This document shows positions 49,374 through 59,056 of a stretch of 64,000 nucleotides of DNA, one piece after another. The number at the start of each line of letters is the position of its first letter. Within the stretch, counting starts at the first letter, position 1. The notes below the pieces were generated by a model. It did no database searches. It saw only the letters and a list, made by a program, of their open reading frames with translations, and was not told the origin of the DNA. Location of the stretch: NCBI RefSeq assembly GCF_000376565.1, contig NZ_BARG01000017.1, positions 1-64,000 on the forward strand, read 5' to 3'. Position numbers and translations under genes: made by a program. The stretch is from Streptomyces hokutonensis. Lineage in GTDB: Bacteria; Actinomycetota; Actinomycetes; Streptomycetales; Streptomycetaceae.

Positions 49374-50102
49374 CTACGTCTTCCGCGCGTGCAGCAGCAG
49401 GATCGACGCCAACTGCGGTCTGGCACAGGCCAGTCGGTCGAGGGGGCGCAGTGGGCGCGGTACGCCGTGGAAGGGGGCGCCCTTGAGTCCGACGACCTCG
49501 AAGCCGGCCGCCGTCACGAACTCCCGCAGCGCGCGCGGGGTGTAGAGCCGCAGATGTCCTACGACCTCCTTGCCCGGGCGGCCGTGGATCGCGCGCAGGC
49601 TCACCTCCGAGAACACGGGCTGGACACCCGCGAGCAGCAGGGCGCGGTTGTACCAGGCGGCTAAGTTCGGTGTGGACAGCATGAGATGGCCTCCCGGGCG
49701 CAGGACCCGGCGGATCTCGGCGAGCGCCGTGTCCGGGTCGACGAGATGCTCGATCACCTCGCTGAACAGCACGGCGTCGGCGACGGCCGTGCGCAGCGGC
49801 AGCGCGGTGAGTTCCCCACGGACCGTGTACGGAAGGTGAGTTCGGGCTCGGGTCAGCGCGTCCTGGGACCAGTCGACGCCGATGACGCGGTGGCCGGTGA
49901 GGAGGGGCGCGGCGGTGGCCGCCGCGGTGCCGTCGCCGCAGCCGATGTCGAGCACGGTGCGGGGGTGGTGGGTGGCCGGGCCCAGGGCGGTGGCCAGCAC
50001 GCGGGCCTGGCGGAGGGTGCGGGAGGGGCCGGAGGCGACCGGAACGGCGGGGTTCTCGTAGAAGTCGCGGAGGCCGGGGTGGTGCGGGGCGGTGGTCGTC
50101 AT
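49374..50102 (-). CDS. Class I SAM-dependent methyltransferase
   Basis: A 242-aa Rossmann methyltransferase. Motif I TVLDIGCGDGTAAATAAPLL (about 49-68), the VIGVDWSQDALTRAR acidic loop, motif VLFSEVIEHLVDPDTALAEI and RRVLRPGGHLMLSTPNLAAW are all present, the pattern of small-molecule or lipid O/C-methyltransferases. The start overlaps the condensation-like gene by 4 bp. It may methylate the product assembled by the operon. Confidence 0.9.
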   Translation of the reverse strand: MTTTAPHHPGLRDFYENPAVPVASGPSRTLRQARVLATALGPATHHPRTVLDIGCGDGTAAATAAPLLTGHRVIGVDWSQDALTRARTHLPYTVRGELTALPLRTAVADAVLFSEVIEHLVDPDTALAEIRRVLRPGGHLMLSTPNLAAWYNRALLLAGVQPVFSEVSLRAIHGRPGKEVVGHLRLYTPRALREFVTAAGFEVVGLKGAPFHGVPRPLRPLDRLACARPQLASILLLHARKT

Positions 50103-51388
50103 GCCGCGTGCTCCTCCGTCGTGTGCAGGTAGTGCTCGAACAGGTCGCGGAGGTGGGCGCCGTCGCCGGGGCCGAGGAGGGTGCGCGACCAGCGCAGGGC
50201 CACGTGCAGCCTTCCTGCGGTGGAGGCGGTGGTCACGGTGAGGCCGCGGGGCATCCGGGCGGGCGCCGAGAACCACACGGCGTGCGCCCGCCCGGCCGGG
50301 TCGCCGAAGTCCAGGGCGTACGGGATACGGCCGATGTTGCTCAGGAGGGTCGTCGAGGTCCAGGGCGCGGCGGCTCTGCGCAGGCCCCGGGTGAGGGTCG
50401 CCCGCCAGGCGACGGGGACGACGGGAGCCGTCAACAGGGCTGCTCCGTGGCCCAGTTGGGGCCGTGGGAGGGCCTTGAGGGCGCGGGTGCGGGTCGCCGT
50501 GCGGTGGAGCAGTTCGCCCATCTCGGCGGGGTCGGTGGTCAACTCGTGGGGCGCGAAGGTGACTTCGACGAGTCGGGTGCCGTTGCCGATGGGCATGTCC
50601 GTGCCCCGGGAGCGGTCGTCCACGGGCATCGTGATGCGCAGCGGGCGGGGGTGTGCGCCGTGTTCGCGGTTCCAGTGGGCGATCATCAGGGCCGTCGTGA
50701 CCATGAGTTGGTCGTTCACGGTGTACGGGGAGCCCTTGGGGCGGTGCGGGACGGTGAGTTCGGTGAGGAGGAGGCCGTTGCCGCCGGGGGAGGGGTCGGG
50801 GGTGCCGGGGGCGACGCGGGCGGGCGGGGTCCAGACGGACGGCGTGGCCGTGGGGGGTTCGGGGGTGTCCGGGGGGCGGGTCGGTGGGGCGGTCGGGGCG
50901 TTGTCCCTGCCGCCGTACAGCTCCGCTGCGGTGGCCAGGACGCGGAGGCAGGCGGGGCCGTCCAGGGCGGTGTGGTTGACGGTGAGGAGGAGGGCGGTGC
51001 CCTGGGGGAGTTCGACGGCTTCCAGGCGGATGGGCGGGGATGCGGTCAGGGGTGGGGCGTGGTCCAGGGAGCGGGTGCGGGCGTGTTTGAGGGCGTCGCG
51101 GGTGGCGGGCGTGAAGGTCGTCACCTCCACGTCCGGGTCGTCGGTCAACTCCCATTCGTAGCGGCGGCGGTACCAGGGGCCCGGGGCCTCGCGCATGAGG
51201 ATGCGGGGGTGGTGGTGCAGGGCCTGGGTGAAGGCGGTGCGGAGCCGTTCCGGGTCGAGCGGGCCGGGGAGGTGGACCTCTATGTGGACTGTTTCCGGTT
51301 CGGTGGACTGGTGGCAGTGGCGGGCTATTTCGTCGACTGTGGGGAAGGGGATGCGGGTGGGGGAGCGGGGGTGGTCGAGTGTGGTCAT
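50099..51388 (-). CDS. Condensation-domain-like acyltransferase (PapA/WES-type fold)
   Basis: A 429-aa protein of the CoA-dependent acyltransferase/condensation superfamily. The active-site motif HHxxxDG appears as NHTALDG (LLLTVNHTALDGPACLRVLA, about 140-160): the catalytic second His is kept and the first is Asn. The DFGxP-like structural motif is seen as ALDFGDPAGRAHAVW. Mycobacterial PapA proteins of this fold acylate trehalose or phthiocerol glycolipids, and WS/DGAT enzymes make storage esters. Placed between an AftD-like transferase and a methyltransferase, with 4-bp overlaps to both, it probably acylates a glycan or lipid. Confidence 0.82.
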   Translation of the reverse strand: MTTLDHPRSPTRIPFPTVDEIARHCHQSTEPETVHIEVHLPGPLDPERLRTAFTQALHHHPRILMREAPGPWYRRRYEWELTDDPDVEVTTFTPATRDALKHARTRSLDHAPPLTASPPIRLEAVELPQGTALLLTVNHTALDGPACLRVLATAAELYGGRDNAPTAPPTRPPDTPEPPTATPSVWTPPARVAPGTPDPSPGGNGLLLTELTVPHRPKGSPYTVNDQLMVTTALMIAHWNREHGAHPRPLRITMPVDDRSRGTDMPIGNGTRLVEVTFAPHELTTDPAEMGELLHRTATRTRALKALPRPQLGHGAALLTAPVVPVAWRATLTRGLRRAAAPWTSTTLLSNIGRIPYALDFGDPAGRAHAVWFSAPARMPRGLTVTTASTAGRLHVALRWSRTLLGPGDGAHLRDLFEHYLHTTEEHAA

Positions 51389-54300
51389 TGGGGGTCGTCC
51401 TTTTGGTGCGGGTCGGTAGGGGCTGGTCGCGCCCGCGCGGCGGAGCCGCTGATGTCACGGCCCCGCGCCCCTTCAGGGGCCGCTGGTGGTGACGTGGGCT
51501 GAGACTCCCCGTGGCCCGGGCCGGGTGCCGAGATCGTGGGGCCGGACTCGATCGCCCCCGGGCCCTCGCCGGCGTGCAGCTCCTCCCAGGTACTTGGCCT
51601 TCCCCCACCCCCCGACGGCTCGCCCATCGCGCTCGTCCCCCGCTCCCGTTGCGGCAGCGGCGCCGGTGACGCCGGCAGGACCAGCGTCGAGTCCGGGGAC
51701 TCCGGGGCCCGCCACTCCCGTACGCTCACCAGCCCCGTGAACAACCCGATCAGCGCGAGGAGTTGGGCCGCGCGGCTGAACGCTCCCTCGCCCGCGCCCA
51801 CCGGGTCGCCGGCGCCCGTCGCCGCCACGGTTCCCGCCCCCGCCAGTGCCACGAAGGCGATCGGGACGAGCAACGCGTGGCGGCGGTACGCCAGCAGCGC
51901 CAACGCCGGGACCAGCAGGGCGAACCAGCCCGCGATCACCACTCCCACCAGGGTCAGTGCCACCGTGCCCAGCCAGAAGCCCGGGAGGGGCGGGGGTGGT
52001 TGGAGCTCGTCGGGGTTGGGCTCTCGGCGGCGCCAGATCACCAGGGCGAGGAGGACTGCCACGGCCGCACCGCTGCCGATGAGGCCTGCCTCGTACGTCG
52101 TTGCCGGTGTGTAGGACAGCTTGATCGTGCCGCCCGCGCCTGCGGGGACGCGCCAGCCCTGCTGCCAGCCGTCGAGGCGGACCGGGGACAGCTCCTTGCC
52201 GTTGAGGGTGGCCTTCCAGCCGTCGTTGTAGTTCTCGTACGTGGTGAGGTAGGAGGCCGCGCCCGAGCCGACCGTCACCTCGCGGCGGTCGCCGAGCCAG
52301 TCCACGACCCGTAGGTCCCGACCGGTCTCCGTCGCCGGTGTGACAGTTCCCCGGGTGAGTGTCACGTCTGTCAGGGAGAGGGGTCCCGCGTCGCCCGCCT
52401 CGACCCGGTGCGTGCCCGACGTCAGCTCCAACGCCGGGTCGTTCCTGCCCTCCTGACAGAGCGTCACGTCAACCGCCCGGCGCTCCGTCAGGTCCCGTAC
52501 CGTCCCCGTCACGCTCGTCTGGTACAGCTCGCCGTCGACCGCCACCACGGGCCCTTTTCCGCAGGCCAGCGTGAAAGTGCGGGTGGGGTCGGGCTGGGGG
52601 GTGCGGTACTGGTCGAGGGCCGGGATGTAGGCCTCGGACAGGCCAACGGGGAGTTGGAGGTTCTCGTCGGCCACCGGGTTGTGGAGCGTGAGCGGGGCCG
52701 TCTTCGTGATCGTGATGTCGAGGTGGTCCGTGGTGATCGGGTCGAAGCGGACCATGCCGTTCTCGTCGACGCCGGCGATCGTCGCGCCGTCGGGCGAGCT
52801 GATGTCGACCTCGGTCGCCCGGGTCGACAAACCGCCCGCGGGCGCCAACACCACTTCGCCCACGGCCTGTTTGCCGGTCCAGCTGAGATGGATCGTCGGT
52901 CGGTCGCCCGCCACCCAGCCCGTCGTCAGGTCGCCGTCCGTCAGGTTGCGGGCCGAGAGGCCCGCCCCGAGCGCCGCCGTGGAGTCCGCCGTCGCCGTGA
53001 TGCGGTGCTGCTGGCCGGGGGCCACCTCGTAGAGGAGTTTGTCCAACTCCTCGCCGGGGATCGCCACCGCGCTCGCCTTCATCTCGTACGTTCCCGCCGT
53101 CGACGTCGAGAACGTGCGGTGCAGGCCCGCTTCCGTGCCCGTCGGGGAGAGTCCGGTCGGGTCGGCCGTGCGGTGCAGGGAGATGATCTCGGCGGCCGAG
53201 TCGGAGCTGTCCGCGTCGGTGGGGAGTTTCAGGAGCCGGGTCACCTGGACGTGCGGCAGGGCGATTTCGGAGAAACCCGCGCCGGTGAGTCCGGTGCGGC
53301 GGGCCACCGAGTCGACGATCGTCAGCTTCATCCAACTCGTCGTGCCGGAAGGGGCTTTGACCGTCTGTGTCATGCCGTTCGGCTGGAGGTAGCTGGTCAC
53401 CGAACCCTTCGCCGTCTCCACCCTCACCTCCGTCGCCGCCGCCCGCACGCTCTCCTGCGGGAGCGGGGTCACCTTGAACGAACCCGGCATGTCGTACGAC
53501 CCGCCCGTGAAGCCGATGCGCAGCCACTGCCCGTTCGGGGAGCCCGCCGCGCCCTCGGCCCACGCGGTGTCGGGGTTGCCGTCGAAGGCGTTCACCGGGT
53601 CGAACTGGGGCAGCTGGAACAGCCAGTTGCCGCTGGAGGACGCCGTCACCGAGCGCGCGCCGCGCAGCTCGGCCACCGTCTGATGGGCGATGCCCTTCGT
53701 CGGCAGGATCTGCTTCGGCTTCTTGCCCGCGTCCTGGACGGCGTCCGGCGCGTTGCGTTCGTCGGGGGTGTACGTGTACGAGGTGTTGGCGTCGACCAGA
53801 CCGAACCGGGTGTCGGCGCGGCGCAGTCCGTCGCCGAGGATCTGGAGCGGCGGGGAGCCCAGCCCCGGGTGGTTGTCTCCCGTCAACACCGTTGCCCGGC
53901 CCCGGAGTTCGGTCGCGAGGGGGAGCAGGGACTCCGGTCCGCCGGAGACCACCGCCGTGTCGGCCACCGGCGTCAGGCCCGCCTGGCCCGGCCGTACGAC
54001 GTCCTTGCTCGTCGGCTCGTAGATCTCCACCGCCCGCTGGCGCGGATAGAGGCCCTCGACCTGGAGGGGCGTGTCGTTGGCGATCCGGCCGCCGGTCATG
54101 ACGGGCCCGAGGCCGGTCACCCGCTGGTATCCCGACTGCTCCAGGGTGCGCTTCACGGTGGTCGTCGGGACGTAGCCGATCTGGTCGGGGTCGAGGTCGT
54201 TGCGGACGACGACGTAGTAGATGCCGGCCCGGCTCAAGTAGTCGGCCAGGCCCGGGACTTCGCCGCCGGAGTCCAGTGCCTGTTCCACCGCGTCCATCGC

Positions 54301-55824
54301 GCGCCGGTTGCCGGGGGTGCCCATCGGGACGTAGTCCCGTTCCGCCCAGCGGGAGTCGGCCAGGACATCCAGGGGCTCGTCGATGGGCGAGCCCCAGGTG
54401 TAGATGCCGTGCGCGGTCGCCGGGACGACCAGGGCGCGGGAGTCGGGGGAGTACTTGTGCAGCCAATCGGCCGTGGACTGCCAGTACTTGGGAAGCTGCT
54501 GGAACGAACCCGGGTTCAGGATCGACCCGTTGAGATACGGCCACGCGAGACCGGGCAGCACCAGGACCACCGCGATCAGCGGGGCGAGCCGACGCCCCCG
54601 GACCGGACGGGCACCCCGCGATTCGGCGGCCACACCCACCAGGTGGGCCAGGCCCAGGACGAGGGTAAGGGCCAGCCCCGCCTGGAACTTGTAGATGTTG
54701 CGGAACGGCACGAGCGGGCCGTTCAGCCAGTCCTGCACCAGCCCGTGGAAGGGGGCCCCGAACGAGCCGCCGTACCCGGCGAACAGGATCAGCGCGATCG
54801 ACACCCCGACCAGCACCAGCCAGCGCCGCTCCGGCATGTCCCGGCGGGCCAGTCCGGCGAGACCGAGCCCCGCCGCGAGTGCCGAGCAGACGATCACGAT
54901 CACCGAGGAGGCGACCGTCCAGCCGGCCGGTATCCAGGCCTCCCCGAGGTGCAGATAGGCGACCCAGTCACCGGCTCCGCGCAGCCCCTCCGTCGCCGAC
55001 ATGGTGTCCGTCGTGGTCTGCGAAGTCTCCACGTAGGGAAGGAAGTTCTCGCCGTAGACACCGAGCATCAGCAGCGGGATCCACCACCATGCCGTAGCCA
55101 GAATGACCCCGGGCACCCACCATCCGATGAGCTTGCGCTGCCGGGGTCCGGCCGGGCGGGACAGCAGATACAGGCCCACCGGGAACAGGGACGCGAGGGT
55201 CGCCGCCGCGTTGACCCCGCCCATGAACGGGACGATCAGCGCCGAGCGCAGGGCGGCCACACGGGCCGTACAGCGCTCGTTGGTCAGCGGCAGCAGGACC
55301 CAGGGGAGGAAGGCGCCGGGCAGTGCGGCGGCCGAGGTCGAACCGACGACGATCGTGAACACCGGCCACAGCGCGTAGGTGACGGCGGCGAGCAGCCGGG
55401 ACGCCGGACTCCCGACCCGCAGCCGCTCGGCCAGCCGCAGCGCGCCCCAGAAGGCCACCGAGACGACCAGTGACAGCCACAGCCGTTCCGCCAGCCACAC
55501 CGGCAGGTGCACGGCGTGGGCCAGCCAGTAGAACGGCAGCATCGGCCAGAGATAGCCGGCGTACTGGTCCTGGATACCGCCGAAGGAACCCCGGTCGTGC
55601 CACAACTGCCCGAGATCGGAAAGGAATTGCCCGGGGTCCACGGTGACGCCGAGCTTGGTGTCGAAGGTCTGCCGCCCCGGATGCACGGCCAGGAACAGCA
55701 CGAACACCACGGCCCAGAACCCCAGCAGCCAGCGCCACGACCTGGGACCCTCCGGGGGCCCGGCCAGAGTCGTGCTGGTGGGATCGGCCGCCGGGGGCGG
55801 AGCCTGGACCGTGGTCGCCGTCAT
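51385..55824 (-). CDS. Giant AftD-like arabinofuranosyltransferase (DUF3367)
   Basis: A 1479-aa integral membrane glycosyltransferase. The N-terminal 500 residues form a GT-C membrane domain with about eleven helices (first: WRWLLGFWAVVFVLFLAVHP). The family-typical acidic pair is in QTFDTKLGVTVDPGQFLSDL. A very large extracytoplasmic region follows, rich in beta-sandwich carbohydrate-binding folds (for example IGFTGGSYDMPGSFKVTPLP and TTGWVAGDRPTIHLSWTGK), then two or more C-terminal helices (YEAGLIGSGAAVAVLLALVI, FWLGTVALTLVGVVIAGWFA). Mycobacterial AftD adds arabinofuranose branches to arabinogalactan. The donor and acceptor in this organism are unknown. Both ends overlap neighbours by 4 bp. 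Confidence 0.9.
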   Translation of the reverse strand: MTATTVQAPPPAADPTSTTLAGPPEGPRSWRWLLGFWAVVFVLFLAVHPGRQTFDTKLGVTVDPGQFLSDLGQLWHDRGSFGGIQDQYAGYLWPMLPFYWLAHAVHLPVWLAERLWLSLVVSVAFWGALRLAERLRVGSPASRLLAAVTYALWPVFTIVVGSTSAAALPGAFLPWVLLPLTNERCTARVAALRSALIVPFMGGVNAAATLASLFPVGLYLLSRPAGPRQRKLIGWWVPGVILATAWWWIPLLMLGVYGENFLPYVETSQTTTDTMSATEGLRGAGDWVAYLHLGEAWIPAGWTVASSVIVIVCSALAAGLGLAGLARRDMPERRWLVLVGVSIALILFAGYGGSFGAPFHGLVQDWLNGPLVPFRNIYKFQAGLALTLVLGLAHLVGVAAESRGARPVRGRRLAPLIAVVLVLPGLAWPYLNGSILNPGSFQQLPKYWQSTADWLHKYSPDSRALVVPATAHGIYTWGSPIDEPLDVLADSRWAERDYVPMGTPGNRRAMDAVEQALDSGGEVPGLADYLSRAGIYYVVVRNDLDPDQIGYVPTTTVKRTLEQSGYQRVTGLGPVMTGGRIANDTPLQVEGLYPRQRAVEIYEPTSKDVVRPGQAGLTPVADTAVVSGGPESLLPLATELRGRATVLTGDNHPGLGSPPLQILGDGLRRADTRFGLVDANTSYTYTPDERNAPDAVQDAGKKPKQILPTKGIAHQTVAELRGARSVTASSSGNWLFQLPQFDPVNAFDGNPDTAWAEGAAGSPNGQWLRIGFTGGSYDMPGSFKVTPLPQESVRAAATEVRVETAKGSVTSYLQPNGMTQTVKAPSGTTSWMKLTIVDSVARRTGLTGAGFSEIALPHVQVTRLLKLPTDADSSDSAAEIISLHRTADPTGLSPTGTEAGLHRTFSTSTAGTYEMKASAVAIPGEELDKLLYEVAPGQQHRITATADSTAALGAGLSARNLTDGDLTTGWVAGDRPTIHLSWTGKQAVGEVVLAPAGGLSTRATEVDISSPDGATIAGVDENGMVRFDPITTDHLDITITKTAPLTLHNPVADENLQLPVGLSEAYIPALDQYRTPQPDPTRTFTLACGKGPVVAVDGELYQTSVTGTVRDLTERRAVDVTLCQEGRNDPALELTSGTHRVEAGDAGPLSLTDVTLTRGTVTPATETGRDLRVVDWLGDRREVTVGSGAASYLTTYENYNDGWKATLNGKELSPVRLDGWQQGWRVPAGAGGTIKLSYTPATTYEAGLIGSGAAVAVLLALVIWRRREPNPDELQPPPPLPGFWLGTVALTLVGVVIAGWFALLVPALALLAYRRHALLVPIAFVALAGAGTVAATGAGDPVGAGEGAFSRAAQLLALIGLFTGLVSVREWRAPESPDSTLVLPASPAPLPQRERGTSAMGEPSGGGGRPSTWEELHAGEGPGAIESGPTISAPGPGHGESQPTSPPAAPEGARGRDISGSAARARPAPTDPHQKDDPQ
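51388..51492. repeat. Streptomyces-type intergenic repeat captured by the AftD-like gene end
   Basis: The last 35 codons of the AftD-like gene read through a GC-rich segment (with CCCCGCGCCCCT) of the same type found in the hrdA/ABC intergenic repeat at 6130-6192. The encoded tail is basic and proline-rich and not part of any domain. Confidence 0.45.
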
Positions 55825-56555
55825 CGTGGACACCGCCGGAGGATGAGGAGGAGGTTCCAGGTGGCCAACTCCCTTATCCCGGGCGCCTTGACGACGGCTC
55901 GGTCGAGGAAGGGCCAGTAGCGGGACCGCGCCGCGACGACCGTCACGTCGTCGCGGGCACGGACCTGCCGCAGGGTGGCACCGATGTGCACGGCGAACAG
56001 GTTCTCGCCGAGAGTGTGCTTGGCGGCCTTGCCGGTACGGCGCCGGTAGCGGGCCCGGGCCCGTTCGGCACCGAGGTAGTGCCAGGGCGCCCACTCGTGA
56101 CCGCCCCACGGGGACAGCCAGTTGGTGAACGACACATAGATCAGCCCACCGGGCCGCGTCACCCGCGCCAGCTCACTCAGGAACGTCTGCGGATCGGCCA
56201 CATGCTCAAGGACGTTGGACGAGAAGGTCACATCGGCGACCCCGTCCGACAGGGGGAGCAGATACCCGTCCGCGACCACCGTCCCGTCCGGCGGCTTCTG
56301 CCCCAACTCCCGTACGTCGGGCTCGAAAAGATAGGCGTGGGCGCCGCGCCGCCGGAACTCCTCGGTGAAGTAACCACTCCCACCGCCGACATCGACGACG
56401 GTACGACCGGTGACGGGACCGTCGTAGGCCTCGACTTGATCGGCGGCGTCGCGGGCGAGCAGCGAGTAGCAGAACTCCGGGTCGTCCTGCTCATGCAGAA
56501 AGGCACGGAAGAGGGCCACCGATCTGCGCAGGGAGGGATCCTTGGGGCCGGTCAC
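55821..56555 (-). CDS. Class I SAM-dependent methyltransferase
   Basis: A 244-aa Rossmann methyltransferase: motif I TVVDVGGGSGYFTEEFRRRG (about 51-70), VTFSSNVLEHVADPQTFLSE and ARVTRPGGLIYVSFTNWLSP. The context and the WLSPWGGHEWAPWHYLG insertion resemble the methyltransferase next to the mycobacterial aftD locus (Rv0224c type, from memory). The GTG at 56555 overlaps the glycosyltransferase stop by 4 bp, and its own stop overlaps the AftD-like start by 4 bp. Confidence 0.9.
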   Translation of the reverse strand: MTGPKDPSLRRSVALFRAFLHEQDDPEFCYSLLARDAADQVEAYDGPVTGRTVVDVGGGSGYFTEEFRRRGAHAYLFEPDVRELGQKPPDGTVVADGYLLPLSDGVADVTFSSNVLEHVADPQTFLSELARVTRPGGLIYVSFTNWLSPWGGHEWAPWHYLGAERARARYRRRTGKAAKHTLGENLFAVHIGATLRQVRARDDVTVVAARSRYWPFLDRAVVKAPGIRELATWNLLLILRRCPR

Positions 56556-57703
56556 GACCCCCAGCCCCTCACCGCCTCAGCGGCAACAGCCCGAAACTGT
56601 CTGACGGTCCGGTGCCAGCGATAACGCGCCGCCCGATCACGAGCCGCCTTGCCCATCAGCTCACGGCGATGCGTGGACAGCGCGAGCGTGCACCAGGCAG
56701 CCGCGAAGGACGACTCCCCCCGCGCCAGCACCCCCGTCTCCCCGTCCACGACGGAGTCCCGCAGCCCAGGCACGTCGAACGCGATCGCCGGTGTCTCCCG
56801 GGCGGCGGCCTCCGTCACCACCAGCCCCCACCCCTCCAGCGCGGAGGGATGCAGCAACAGCCAGGCGGCGCAAAGGAGTTCGTGCTTCCGCGACTCGGAG
56901 ACATGCCCGGTGAACTCCACACCGGGCCCCGCGAGTCGCTCCAGCCGCTCCCGCTCGGGCCCGTCGCCGACGATCAGCAACCGCCCGCCGGTGACCGGCC
57001 GCACCCGCTCCCACAGCCGTAGCAGCAGATCGATCCGCTTGTACTCGACCAGCCGCCCCACCGCCACGAACAACGGCTCCGGCGAGCGCTCGGCACAGGG
57101 ACCGGGTTCTTCGACTCCGTTGTGGACGACCCGGATCCGGTCCCGCTCGATCCCGATCCCGCGCAGCGCGTGCGCGGTGGAGGGAGAGACCGCGACCAGC
57201 AGGCCGCGATGCTGCGCCCCGGTCAGCGCCCACTGTTCGAGCCGTCGGCCGATCCGGGCCGCCGGGGCCATCGGCCCGTCGAACCGCATCTTCCACACAT
57301 CGGTGTGGACGTGGTTGACCAGGCAGATGGTGGGCCCGTGATGCCAGACGGGAGCGAAGTAGGGCATGCCGTTGCACACCTCGACCAGCAGATCGCAGTC
57401 ACCGATCGACCGGGTGAACGCCGTACGGGCGCGCAGGAAGTGGCCGTAGGTGCCGCCCGCCGACACGACCCGGTAGTCGCGGTAGGCCGCGGGGCCGCCG
57501 CACAGCAGGGTCACCTGGTGGCCGAGCCGGGTCAGGCCGTCGGCGAGTCTGTCCACGAGGAGTTCGGAGCCGCCGGCCGAGGGGTTGTCGAGATCCCGGT
57601 GGGCGAGGAAGACGATGCGGCGCGGTTGCGGCACCGGCGTCGCGTGGTGCTGCGCGGCCGGTGGGGACGCCGTACGCAGCGGGTGGGGCACGTGCTGGGG
57701 CAT
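56552..57703 (-). CDS. GT4-family glycosyltransferase
   Basis: A 383-aa GT-B glycosyltransferase. The N-terminal IVFLAHRDLDNPSAGGSELL (with the GGSE acceptor-side motif) is followed by the C-terminal donor domain: LFVAVGRLVEYKRIDLLLRL, LLIVGDGPERERLERLAGPG and the EGWGLVVTEAAARETPAIAF E(x7)E motif. It is first in the operon; the ATG at 57703 has GGAG six bases upstream, while an ATG 18 codons earlier lacks support. It resembles the Rv0225-type transferase found near aftD in mycobacteria. It probably starts or extends the glycan on a lipid carrier at the cytoplasmic face. Confidence 0.9.
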   Translation of the reverse strand: MPQHVPHPLRTASPPAAQHHATPVPQPRRIVFLAHRDLDNPSAGGSELLVDRLADGLTRLGHQVTLLCGGPAAYRDYRVVSAGGTYGHFLRARTAFTRSIGDCDLLVEVCNGMPYFAPVWHHGPTICLVNHVHTDVWKMRFDGPMAPAARIGRRLEQWALTGAQHRGLLVAVSPSTAHALRGIGIERDRIRVVHNGVEEPGPCAERSPEPLFVAVGRLVEYKRIDLLLRLWERVRPVTGGRLLIVGDGPERERLERLAGPGVEFTGHVSESRKHELLCAAWLLLHPSALEGWGLVVTEAAARETPAIAFDVPGLRDSVVDGETGVLARGESSFAAAWCTLALSTHRRELMGKAARDRAARYRWHRTVRQFRAVAAEAVRGWGS

Positions 57704-57904
57704 GGGTGCTCCAACTCGTCTCGGGGTGCGGAACTCTGCGGGGAGATGGAAGGACAAGGGCTGGCAAGGGCGGGCAAAGGGCGGGCGCGGTGCGGAGTTC
57801 TGTGAGTGGGCTGTGCTCGGGTGGGTGGACAGTTTTCGCTTCGGCGTTCCTGACGGCTACTCACCCGTGTGACAATTTCCGGGGTTATTAGAACTGACGT
57901 CACG
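57704..57904. promoter_or_regulatory. Promoter region of the glycosyltransferase operon
   Basis: About 200 bp upstream of the operon contain a perfect TGACGTCA palindrome at 57895-57902 followed by a partial second copy (ACGTCA), and an AT-rich stretch TTATTAGAA near 57885 that could supply a -10 element on the minus strand. The site abuts the DUF3068 stop codon at 57905. Confidence 0.35.
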
Positions 57905-58882
57905 TCACATCGTGGGTGGATACTCGGGTGAAGCGGGTGATTCCGGGCGCCGACGTCCTCGTAGCACCAAAACCCCGCCGATCACGGCCAGGACGAATCC
58001 GGCCACAGCGGTACCGATCGGCAACGACTGCCCCACCAGGCGCAGTTGACCGCTCTCCTTCTTCGCGAGTTTCACCTGTTCCTTCTGCGTGGCCGTGGTG
58101 AACGCGAGCTTGTCGGCGTCGAGGAGGAGCAGTGAGTCGTAGGAGTGGCCGGGGGCGCGCAGGGTGCGGCGGGGGCCGGTCTGGGCGTAGATCACCCGGC
58201 CGGTGCGCTGGTCGACGACCAGCTCGATGCCGTGGTTGGAGTACCACTCCTCGGCCAGGATCTGGGGGGAGTTGGGCTGGTCGACCAGGCTGCCCGGGAC
58301 CAGCCGGGTGCCGATCTTCGTGGCCGGGACCGTGCCCTTGAAGACGTAACCCGAGTAGCCCTGCACCTTCTTGGTCCCCGCGTAACGCAGAGTGACCGTC
58401 CCGCCAAGGGAGTTGTCCCACCACTGGTACGGCTGTTTCCGCACGTCGAAGGGGAACTTCAGGTAGGCGTCGCCCTCGAAGTACGGGTTCTCGTGGCAGC
58501 AGTGCACCGGCTTGTTCGTCTTACGGTCCGTGACCCAGCGGTTGGGGAAGAACTCCAGCGCGTCGTGCGGATCGGCGGCCGGCAGGGACTTGTCGGTGTC
58601 GACGGTCGTGGTGACGTCCCACACCGCGTCCCCGCTCTTCTCGCTGTCGGCGACATCGCCGCGGACCTGCTGGGTGACGGTGATCCGCTTGTCGTCGACG
58701 GTCCGCAACTCGCCGGTGTCGAAGTAGCTTCCGGTGCCCCGGTAGACGGCGGTCGTGTCGATGTCGATCGGTGTCACGGCGGCCCGCGGCTCGACGTACC
58801 ACGCCAGCAGCGGCGCCAGGACCAGCAAGAACGTGCCAAGTCCCAGGAGGATCAACGAAAGTGGAGAGGCTGTACGGCGCAT
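57905..58882 (-). CDS. DUF3068 / PorA-family-like membrane protein
   Basis: A 325-aa protein with one N-terminal membrane helix (PLSLILLGLGTFLLVLAPLL), a large extracytoplasmic domain and one C-terminal helix (LPIGTAVAGFVLAVIGGVLV) ending in a basic tail. The signature TPIDIDTTAVYRGTGSYFDT and VVDQRTGRVIYAQTG fit DUF3068, which in mycobacteria (Rv0227c type, from memory) lies near aftD. A Cys pair sits in PVHCCHENPYFEGDAYLKFP. The ATG at 58882 has GGAG upstream. It is on the same strand as the operon, 201 bp upstream of the glycosyltransferase, and thus probably co-regulated. Confidence 0.88.
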   Translation of the reverse strand: MRRTASPLSLILLGLGTFLLVLAPLLAWYVEPRAAVTPIDIDTTAVYRGTGSYFDTGELRTVDDKRITVTQQVRGDVADSEKSGDAVWDVTTTVDTDKSLPAADPHDALEFFPNRWVTDRKTNKPVHCCHENPYFEGDAYLKFPFDVRKQPYQWWDNSLGGTVTLRYAGTKKVQGYSGYVFKGTVPATKIGTRLVPGSLVDQPNSPQILAEEWYSNHGIELVVDQRTGRVIYAQTGPRRTLRAPGHSYDSLLLLDADKLAFTTATQKEQVKLAKKESGQLRLVGQSLPIGTAVAGFVLAVIGGVLVLRGRRRPESPASPEYPPTM

Positions 58883-59056
58883 CCGGACACTCCAGTGGAA
58901 GGTGGTGAGGAGTTCGGGCCGGCCCTTGGGGCGGGAACCGTAGGCGCCCCTTGACGGAGTGTCAATGTCTGCCGACACTGGGCCGACGGGCAGGGGCGGA
59001 CGACCCCGGGGCGGCACCTCGGGACAGAACCTCAGGACAGAGAGGCCGACCCTGCG

